DNA of 27,268 nt from Strongylocentrotus pallidus (Eukaryota; Echinodermata; Echinoidea; Camarodonta; Strongylocentrotidae): contig JARBES010000131.1 in the NCBI GenBank assembly GCA_030265145.1, positions 26,828,552 through 26,855,819 of the forward strand, written 5' to 3'. Within the stretch, counting starts at the first letter, position 1. Each line of letters begins with the position of its first letter. Position numbers and translations under genes: made by a program. Shown piece by piece: positions 11,913 to 22,800 of the stretch. The notes beneath the pieces are model-generated. The model made no database searches and was not told where the DNA came from. It saw only the letters and a list, made by a program, of their open reading frames with translations.

Positions 11913-12012
11913 NNNNNNNNNNNNNNNNNNNNNNNNNNNNNNNNNNNNNNNNNNNNNNNNNNNNNNNNNNNNNNNNNNNNNNNNNNNNNNNNNNNNNNNN
12001 NNNNNNNNNNNN
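11913..12012. other. Assembly gap of 100 N
   Basis: Exactly 100 unknown bases, the conventional length for a gap of unknown size. It separates the two copies of the duplicated segment and interrupts an inverted-repeat element. Confidence 0.99.
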
Positions 12013-13816
12013 AGAACATATCTTTGTACATATACATGTAATATATACATAAAACAAATGTTATTTACAAAAGGGCTTTAGCCACAAAAACATTAATGAA
12101 AGATCAAGTATATCTGGAGGACATGAATACTTCTTTTATACCTACCTTTCATAATAAAGGAAAATAGAATCTGTTACAAAATGCTAATATATTTACATAG
12201 AATATATCATGTACAATCTTCTGACTTTCTCTGATTTTGTAAACGGTCCATAAGCCAGGCAATGATGCGACAGGCATTTCCTGAACATCCAAAGAACTTA
12301 CTATTCTATTCTGCTATTTTATAACGAAAGGCTGTACAAGTATCTCAACTAAAAGCTTCTACTTTGTTGTGAAATAAAGCCAAAGAAATTATCGGTGCAC
12401 TTTTCAGGACAGTTTCCTGATGAGGGTTTTCATCGGGACAAAATTATCGAAAATTTCATTTCAAAATGTTAATATCTCACAAAAACTAGTTTATATCATG
12501 TATTATTCACTATGTACCAATGTAACCAACCATCCATCAAAGCAATAAAAAAGGAACTTTTGACAAAGTCTCTCCCACCAAATTACTTATGAAAGGCCTG
12601 TATCGCCACCCAAATAAATAAGCATGTCGGAATCTACAAGGTAGTTGAGAGAAATACGTACATCATGTGCATAACAGACTCCCTTTTAAAAACAATATCA
12701 TGAATAACGTCCAAATTAAATACATGATTGCTAAGCAATCCCTCTTGAAAAATTACTCTGGTTTCTCCTCTCAAACAAACAAGAAAAAATTAATCACCCT
12801 TCTGAAAGAAAAGAAAGTCTCTAAATTACACAAATACAAAAGCTCAATTAAAAAAATGAACATTTTAAAGGCCTCATTTGAAAGTTTACAGTGTGAAGGG
12901 GCATACATGTGTAGTTATGATAAAATACAACTGACAATTTAAAAACAACTTGTCTTTAAACTCATCAGCATCACAAAAGTTCTCTGCTTCCGTTTGATTT
13001 TCAGAGAACTGCATTTTATCAAACTTTTTATGCAATGTGACAAATGTCTCTATAAAGTACAGCACTGATTAGTAATCCAGTCATTATTTTCTCATCTCTG
13101 ATAAATGATAATTATCCAAATTGCCATGTAACAACTACTACCGTCATTTATTGCTTGATATAGCGATAATCTGGTATCTAAAAACTCAAGAAAGATTTCA
13201 TGGTGGAAGAAATATTATATTGCTTAAAGAGACATTAAGGTATTGAAAAATTTCACAATAAGACAAATCAGCCCTCCTTCCTAAAACATATCACAGAAAA
13301 TAAATATATGAATACCATCAGTACCTATCGTATCATTTAATTGAACATGATCATTCTCCAAAGTGTATAACATATAAAAAGTATAAATCAAATGCCAAAT
13401 ACTGGATGAAAGATGGAAACAAATTATATATTTTGTTTTATAACATGTAGGACTACATACAACACTACAAGAAATGTTTAAAGTGATTTCTAACTTTTAA
13501 CAGATTGAACTTATTCCAATGTTGATTACCTAATAATGAAAACCAATTGCAGAGCTATGGAGTTTCTAAACATATGGACCTTATTAAAGGCAAATCTCTT
13601 GCATATACCATTTTATTTTCAGAACTACCTGTAAATATATCACCTATTCGAAAGTGTGTTGCTTTTGTGGGGGAAACCCGTTTCAGATATTTTTCTACAA
13701 TCAACCAACGGGTCATGCGTTGCTTTCTGAATTCTCTGATCTTCTTTCTCTGCATTTAGACATGATGAAGGGTCTTAGAATGTTCCAAATATAATCATCT
13801 CCAATAATTTGATAGC
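12013..13816 (-). other. ODAD4: ODAD4 3' UTR (right copy, lacks the poly(A) site)
   Basis: Colinear with 4414-6154. The first base after the N gap already lies inside the homologous UTR. Small indels shift any reading frame relative to the left copy, which argues for non-coding sequence. Confidence 0.55.
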
Positions 13817-13875
13817 TTATTCTTCTTTCTGCTCTTCGGTCTGGTCTTCTGTCTGTTCAGCTGCTGGCTCCTCCT
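13817..13875 (-). CDS. ODAD4: ODAD4 exon 12 (right copy), C-terminus and stop
   Basis: Encodes the acidic end EEEPAAEQTEDQTEEQKEE followed by TAA. Acceptor TTTTCACAG|AGG preceded by a pyrimidine-rich tract; it enters in phase 1, which closes the reading frame. The counterpart is 6155-6213. Confidence 0.87.
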
Positions 13876-16800
13876 CTGTGAAAAGAAACAAAAGAGAAGA
13901 AGAAATTGTTACGATGGTCTCATGAAATCACTTAAATTAAAACAATAAAAGAAAAAAAAAGTATGATTCAATTTGAAATATCATGAAAAATGACAAAGGA
14001 AACTTAAACATGAGTGTTGATGCAGTCATATTCTTCTTCTCGAGTCACTACACAAGCCCAGTCCAGTGGAGGACGCAGGATCTGGCCTTGGTGCTGTAAC
14101 CCTCTAGGTCTTTGGGGGTTCAGGGTTCTGGAAGGAGGAGCCAGACTATAAAATGTTTCACCATCTGTTCCTCCCGCAGTTCCAAAATATCGTTTGCCAT
14201 CTTTACTATAGCCCCATGTATGCGTGAGGACTTTGCATCATCCTGTTCCAGTCCAAAGGCTATTTAGACAGGACCAGGACCTGTTTCACAAAGCCTTTTT
14301 TCAATGACAAATAACTAAAATCAGTGACAAATCTGTTGATAACCAATCAGAAGCAAGGATTTCAGTAGCTTATTACAAAAATTGTCATTTGTCACTGATG
14401 ACAAGTTTTGTGAAACGCCCCCAGGTGGGCCATGCCTCACTCGAACCTGATGGCAGAGATTCGCTGGGTCCAAAGGAAAGCTTGTGCGGCACTGACTGAA
14501 GGTGATTGGTCCACATTGGGTTATCCTTTGATCATTGGCAAAGTTATCAAGGGATTAAGTAGAGTGGAGAAAACTGTGTCTTGATTATAGTGATGCAGTT
14601 TTTAAAACCCATCTCAATGACTTTATGGTTCATGCATTCTGTGCCAATTAAGACTCTGAAAAACAGTGTATGATATACTGACACTAATGAAACATTTTTC
14701 ATGCAACTCCATATGTACAGGTATATCATATGTTGATAGCCAGAAGAGCGTTAACTCTGTGTTTATAATGAATATTGTATTGGTGAGCTAATGCCCTTCT
14801 GGATCTCAACAAATTATATATACATACATTGCAGTATATATTGGCCGAATGTTAAATGCCTGTTCACAGCATGAGCCAGATGACCATATCTGAACTTCTT
14901 TAAGCATCATTTGTCATGCATGCATTTTTTAAATACTTTAAGCTCAAAATTGGATGAAATAAATCCAATGGCTGAAAGTCATTCAGAATAAAATTATCAG
15001 TACAGCTCTGTAAAAGAAAGAAATATTTTTTTGTGGCAGAATCACACACCTGTTCACATTTTCACAGCAAAAACAATGCATATATGCCACATTTTACCTC
15101 ATAATGCTTTTAGATGAAGTTAACCTAAATTATTTTTGGGTATTTGATATCATGCACTACATGTTTAGTTGAGCACATGCAAAACATGAACAGTTGATAA
15201 CATATATATAACTGAAGGGAGAAGAAATCATAAGGTACATGTTAAAAGAAGGGTTAATAGTTGGTAAAGGGTGGTTAGCTAGCTTACATCTCAAATCTTT
15301 GATCATAACATAGAATAGGAATAGTGATAGTATTTTTGCATGCTTTCTATGTCAAAGAGACGCAGTATTGGTAAGGGGCAGGGTTAGGGTTGAGACTGAG
15401 TTTTGGGTAAGATTTAAGTTTAGAGTTAGAATTTAGGATAGGGTATAGAGAGCCATATCCAGGGCGAAAGTGATTAGTACAAAAAAACTTGATTAGTACA
15501 AGAAATTGGCTGCCGAGCATTTGTTGCTGGAAGGCATGTCATGCAATCATAACTCCTGGCGATTCTATGTTGGTTTTGATTTTAGCTCACTTGACTATAA
15601 TCACACACCTGTGAATTACTGTGTAAAAAGAAAGTCATTCAGATGGCAGATTCAGCCTGCGGAAGACTCCTGAATTACTAAACAGGAGTTGTAGTGTCAT
15701 ACATGTAGATAATGTCTACTTAGAATGCCGATACAGTTAGTACAAATAGTTACTACAAAGACACTTCTTGCCAACTCCATGTGGTAGATCTCTAAAGAAC
15801 AAGACCTACATCAAAACACCGCCGTTAACCCACTGCCCACGAGATCTAGATGATTCCTAAGTACACCAATGGAAATGAGAGAACTCGGTAGTCTAAGGGT
15901 TATGGTAACATCCCGACTGTCCAAACTACCAAACAAAGATGGCATCCCTCTACATAATAAGATGAATGATGATCATCACCTTTCTGTTCTTTCTCGTCTT
16001 CTTTCTCGCTGCCGCTCGACGAGCTCCTGCGTAGACCAAAGAGACCGGATCCCCTCCCGCTGCGTTTGCTACTCTTGCTACTTTTGCTGCTCTTGCTACT
16101 CTTGCTGCTCTTGCTACTCACAGAGGATCTACTACTAGACCTTGATCCTATTAAGGGATTTACAGTTCTGTCAATTACCAGTGCCACGAGCCATAATATA
16201 GTAGCCAACATTAACCATCGTATTTTAGTATAGTTTTGCTACAGTATTGCTATAGAGTTATTTTAGTATTTCTCCTAAGCTACAGGGTTGAATCTCTGAG
16301 AGAACTGTTTTGCCCAAGGTTTCTTGTTTTTGTGGACTGGTTTAAAATGTTGCTAAAATTAATTTTTGAGTTTGGATGAACAGTTTAGGCCGCAAATGGC
16401 TGATATTACATGTATACACATGTATTTAAATTTATATAAGAAAATATTGTCGGTCCAATAAAAAAGGTTTCAAATATCAGGTTGATTCAAGTAAAAAATT
16501 TGTCTCTTCCAATTGCTCTTAATATAGCAATTATCAATGAAATTAAATATATTATTTTTCTTTTCTTATTTACGTTGATACAAAATATTCAGGTAGATTT
16601 TTTTTTTTTTTAAAGCATTTCTCCTGAGATCTTTCCTTTCTTTATTTCAAGTACATTTCTTATAACTTGAAAATGTCCAATTAATATTTTTACAGATTCC
16701 GAAAGCAGGTATAATGCTAATTTTTTTTCTTCAAATATCAATCTCATTCAAAATGAATCTAACTTGTCAAAATCCTCCTCCTAGTTTAGCCATCCTGTAG

Positions 16801-19800
16801 GTCCATGGATCAATCACAAAAATTAAGGTTTACATACAGCCAACATATGAAGCACAGAACAGGTGACACGTGTGAAATCAACAAGACAGATGGATGCAAA
16901 AATATGACAAGAAGAAAGAGTGATAATTGGTTCCAAATGAGAGTTGGTGTCTATTGTTAATGGCCTGTTTGTGAAAATATTTTCTAGATTTATTTCAGAG
17001 CCTTGTTACAACTAAAATTCTATGAGCTCAGAGGCTAATGCAATTGCACTTCCCAAAATGGGTCTTCATTCATCACTGTGATTGAAAGAGTTGAATATAG
17101 GGTATGAGCACACCATACACGGAAGCTGTGCTGGGCAAAGCGTACTTACAAGCAATGAGAAATGTTTGAATTAAAAAACATATTGAAATTGATATTGTTC
17201 ATGGATATCGCTGAATGTTGGAATATTAGTCTAGCTTTTACAGGACAAAATATTTTGATTAATAATTCTGAAATCCCCATGGATATGTTTGAGAAAATAT
17301 TTGATGGATTATTAGTAGTACCATACCCTATGGAGTTAATTTGTGATTGTTGATGTTACAAGTAAACGATGCCATAGCTCAGTTGCTATCAGGCCTGGTC
17401 ACTATCATACATGTGAATGTCAAGTACAGTCTTGCTCACAGATCACAACAAATAAATTTGTTGAATTTCTGAACATTTCTGAACATAAAATGTGTATTTC
17501 AATCCATATCCCCAGCCTTGTCCAACATTCTCTGTAACATTCAAAAATCAATATAATAAGATTCAGGAACAAATAGATTTTTTGTTGATATAAATTATAG
17601 GAATTTGCATGATGTGAGCATATTGCGACAAGAGCAAAAGCAATGAAAACTTTGGCAAGAGAAAGGGAAAGCTAAAAATATGCAGCGTATTTCATGAAAA
17701 CTTATATCGACAAGTACTTTCTACTGGGCAGAATATTTGCTCAATGTCACTGACATATATCAAAGAAAATACCACCATCTGCATGCACTAAAGGATTGAA
17801 TACCAGTATGCTCTCACTTCAAATTATTTACAAAAGAATAATAATGCTATGTAACCATATCAACGTAAGGAACAGGAAAGAGCGGAATGAAATGAACAAT
17901 CTATGGTTTACCACTGTTTGCATCACGAAAAAGAGAATAAATATATGCATATGAAGGTACCGGTACCACAGTCCCAATGGAATTAAATGCAGAATGTAAA
18001 TGCTGAAAAACAGAGAGATGACGAGCGCAATATTGAAGCCTTGAGATGGGTCAGTAATAACCAGACTGTAAGACACCTGCATTTATGAATTAAATGACTT
18101 GAGAATAGAGCAAAGAAGGCTGCAAAAGAAAATCATGATGCAAATAAAATATTGGTAAGCAAAATAAATATACCCTTCACCGCTGTTAAGCAATGGTAGC
18201 AATCCGGCCAGGACCATGAACAAGAAACACCATGTATGATGACAAAGGCAACACGAGGCTTGGGTGGGAGAGTGTTAAGGGGGAGGAGGAGATGAAAGCA
18301 CTTCTAGCTTTGCTTTGATGATACATTGATAAATGAGGCAAGGGAGGAGCTGGAATGAGATGCAATGTTTGATTACACAGACAAGCAGGCCACCATAAGC
18401 ACAAATCTTGGACAAGGAATTGTTTTCACCATCTCGCCGCTGCTGTACATCTTCCTCCTCTTTCGCCTCCTCTTTCTGTGTCTCCTGAACTTCATCTTTT
18501 TGCTGATCATCGCTCTCCTGCTTCTTTTCGTTTGGTTTTAAAATCTCCTGCTCCTTTTCTTTAGGTTTGACAGTCTCCTGTTCATCTTTTTTGTCTTGTG
18601 TCGTCTGCTGTTCATGTTCTTTCTCATCGTCACGCCGGGACTGCTGTTGTTCTGTGTTGTTAGTTTCATGGAGTTTATTGTGCATTCAATGTTAGTTTAA
18701 GATACGAATGCTACGTGTATAATTCCTAGAACATGCACTGATATAATTAATCGATAATAAAATGTGCATGCTAACTTTATGAACCAGTGACATCAATTGT
18801 CTATATGTACATTAAGTCGGTCATTCATACGATAACAACAAGAAATAGGCGTAATTTGAAGTAGACTTAATAGCCTGAATAACTTTGTGCCATAATTTCA
18901 ATTCTATTCAGTTCTACCCCCGTCATCCACCATGCTACTTCTGTCAAACCATAGTTTATGGCACTAAATCATGTAATACTTTATACATCATGTCACTCTT
19001 TAAGATTACATACCGTCTTCCTTTGTTTCCTCAACTTCCTTCTCCTTCTCCTTCTCCTCCTGTGTCTCCTTCTCTCCCTCCTCCTCTTGTAAGACGTCTC
19101 CTTCAGCCTCCTTGTCCTTGATCCCTTGCACGATCTTTTCATTGAGGTCCTCCAAGGCACTGGCGATGGCCTTCTGCGCTGGCTCGTCTCCTTGGACTTT
19201 AGCCATGTCAAGGGATCTCTCGAAGGAATCGATGGCCTCTTGGAGGTCTCCAAGTTTGACTGTGAATTCAAGCAGATGATTAGTTATGATTATGGAGGCA
19301 GAAATGTTCTTATGATCTATTATGACTTGTAGTAGCTTATATTTGTTTTGAAAACTATTAAAGACAGTCTGTACTAGTTTGGCCAGGGGGGATTAGATCT
19401 CTTAGATTCACTGACAGGTGGTTATCTCATCAAATCAGCTCTCAATTAACATAAGAACAAGGGGATCATGGGGGACCAACAGGCACCGATTAGGCTTTGT
19501 TTGCTATATAGAGGGTGCAAGTAGCTATAAGTAGTACAGTGGGGCTTTAACATACCTCTCACCATTAACCATAAATAATACCACATTTCTTCAGAGCACT
19601 AGCCCTAGGATTCACACCTACCTTCAGATTGTGCGATGAGAACACTGGCATTGAGCTGCCAGACGTCATCCCCGGCTTCCTGGGCGGCCTGAAGACTCTT
19701 CTGACCGCAGTCCCTTGCTTCCTGGAAGTCTCCGAGCTCTAGATGACATCGTCCGATCTCATGGTACAACCAGGTGCCTTCCAGGGCGGACTTGACCAGT

Positions 19801-22800
19801 GGAAGCTTCTCCGTCCAGTTCGCCACGGCTTCGGTAAACTTGCCGATGCGAGCGTAGACGCGACCCAGGTTGTCAAGTGCTCTTGACCTGCCCTCGTCAT
19901 TTTCACTTTGAGATGGATAAGAGGAAGAACAAGATGATTAATAATTATTATAGGTCCTCTACCATTAATTAAAAATATGAGGAAAATTTTGCAAGTTTAA
20001 AATACCATGATTAAAATGTCATATTAAGTTAATGAGATTTTCAGAGAAATGACCCTTTGCGTATGAATATTCATTAAGTGGAGTAATCAGCAAGTTTTAT
20101 TCTTAATACTTATTAATGCTTATTATTCATTGAAATATAATATAGATTATATAATAATATTTCAATTAATTCATACCAGCATACGACAAGCCACACTGTT
20201 TAGTCATTTATCTTTCTATCATCACCAATCTTCACAAAATGAGAAAGAAATAGTTAATTGCTAAGCCTGGTTACGCTATAAACAAAGATGGTGATGCTAA
20301 CGACTGCCAGCTGCAAACAGAAATCAAAAGCTCAAATGAAACGCAAAATCAGATAGTGTCCGATTTCTCATGCATCATGAAAGCATCTACGGTACGTACA
20401 TTACTTGGTATCACCATTTTTTTTTTTCAACTGGGGCCCGTTTCAAAAAGCCCTTTTTCAATGAAAAATGACAAGAATCAGTGACAAATCTGCTGATAAC
20501 CAATCAGAATCAAGGATTACAGTAGCTTATAACAAAAAACTGTCATATGCACTGATGACAAGTTTTGTGAAACACCCCCCTGGACTTACCTTTGTGTGGA
20601 GAGGTCCAGGTCTTTCTGATGGTTCTGCTCTGCATCGGGCATCTTACCAAGGTCCAGGTAAGCGTTACCCAGACAGCTGTGAAGGTTGGCGATGAAGTCT
20701 TGCTTCTCGGGGACGTCGTTCTCTGACCAGCTTTCAACATTCCTGAGGACCTTCTGGGCTTGCCGGAGGGCGTCGCGAGGTCTGTTGTCAGCCAGTGCTG
20801 CAGGGGTGGAAGGCATGGGAAACATGTTGTTATTAAAAGTACCATTCCAAGATTTTAGGAACAGCAGTTCAGGGGAAGACAGGAAATACCCATGCAGCAG
20901 TGCCCTTACTCTGTGTGTGTGTGACCAAACTTGGGATTCACCACTGATGACTTGACAAATCTTGAATTGTCTCCTTTTTCATAATGATTTACAAATTTTT
21001 ATTTTCATAAACAAATGATGCATGTCTCCCTTCATCAACAATCTTTTAACTCTCAATAGTTGTATGCACGTATCACAGTCAACCTAAGGGCTTTGTAAGA
21101 CTCATGTACAAATGCTTATCTCATGTTGTTAGATCAACGTTTGAAGCCTTAGGCTTATATCTTTTCCATGCCATTTTACTACAAATGTATTATGATTGTA
21201 ACAGCCTTTATAAAGTACTGCTATTGTTTGTTCAATCTCAAATTCATCATACCATGTAATGTGACAAACCATGAAAAAACAAATAAATAAATAAATGATC
21301 ACATTCGGATGCACTAATGGTAAATTATTATTATTACCTGCATCAATTTCTTCAAGGTTCTTGAGTATATACTTGGCAGGATCGGCTGGTTGTTGTTTGT
21401 TCTTCTCTCGTGCCCCCTTGGCCTCTTCCTTCTCCCTCTTCCTGGCATACATGGGTTTCTGTTGCCTCCAGAACTCTGTCCTGGTGTCCAGGTACTGGAG
21501 ACCCTCGTTGACTAGGTCGTAGATCCTGTTACCGCTGTCTGTATCTGATCTTGTCAGGTCTGGACAGTAACGAAAAATTAATTAATTCACGCATGTTATG
21601 ACTGCAATATACAAATGAAGTAATTGGTGTTCATATACCCTAGTGGCAATAGGCATTTAAGTGTGTATACATTGTAATTGTTTGTTTGTTTCACCAGCTG
21701 ACTGCTAAGAAAGCATGTGTACGCTTGTAAGTAAGCAACTAGGGGACCAACAGCCTAGGTCCTCTCCAAGGGACTTAATAATGAGGATTAATGCCTTACC
21801 AAAGGGCACTAGCGCATTGGCTTGGTTTTGAACTCAGAACCTCCCGGTTACGAGACCACTTCTTCTCTACCACTGAGCCACTGCGCCTTTTTATAAAAGG
21901 ATGAACATTTACATGCAGACTCCATAACTCAGCTAACTGCTTTACTGTCCATAAGATGCATACTCCCATCTGTCTCAATTCAGGAACTCAAATTTAAAAA
22001 TGATAATGATAGTATCAAGTAAATAAATTATGATAAAGATAATATTGACCAGCTCACAATCTTGTATAATGAACTTGATCTAAACATTACCCTCATCTAC
22101 GACTTGAACAATATGAAAATACTCAGGCAATATAGTCTCATATACCCCTCTGGGCAAGACAAATGCTTGCTCAAACTGCCTATTACCTTCATCTCTGAGC
22201 AGTCTATCAAGGTATTCCTTATCAGCGTAGAGCTCTCCTAAAAGTTGCTTTGCCGTCTTCTTTTCAGCAGCCGTCTGATCAGGTTTGGCTGGTCTTTTCT
22301 TCTTGTTCTCTTGTTGCTTTGCCATGGGTTTACTGTAGCCCATCCTTGCTGGCTTTTTAGACTTTACCTGGAATTGACAAAGAGGAAGAGAGATCAGTTA
22401 CAGACGAACATAGTAAGTAGCACATAATTAAATGTACCTCAGCGAATGGTTAATCCTAAATTTGTGAATTCTGGAGCAATCATTCATTCATTTGGGCATA
22501 ATTTTTCATGAATGAGGAATTATTTCATAGATTCCAAGGGATTACAGCTACAGAAGTAAAAAAAAAAAATATAAAGAATGGTTTAATCTACTCAACAATC
22601 ATGACCATCACTTATAGTTTACCAGGAAGAAAACTACCTCACACTCATACACCTATATACTTTAAGATTTTTTTTAAAGCACTTTTAGTACACATACTTT
22701 TTTCTTCTCTTATCAAAAGAAAGGAAAAAACTCTTAAAGCTTGTTCACATATCATATAACATGATAAAACTCTGCATTTCTTCTTTTTTTTTTGGTGACA

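Larger units (their letters stand above)
12013..19607. repeat. Right copy of the duplicated segment
   Basis: Counterpart of 4414-11616. It starts exactly at the edge of the N gap and its similarity ends about 14 nt before exon 8. It carries two insertions absent from the left copy (about 17363-17541 and 19358-19548) and lacks the inverted-repeat element found at 6396-6539. Confidence 0.95.

Noticed and set aside
17843-18100. Hydrophobic minus-strand frames suggesting a membrane protein (also 10059-10426)
   Set aside because: They lie in intron 10, the frames are not conserved between the two copies, and AT-rich DNA readily gives hydrophobic translations.
20468-20955. Plus-strand frames opposite exon 7
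   Set aside because: They read through the MITE and the antisense of a secure ODAD4 exon.
21778-21887. A functional tRNA gene on the minus strand
   Set aside because: A-box and B-box-like words are present, but a cloverleaf is not intact and the sequence continues into a SINE body.
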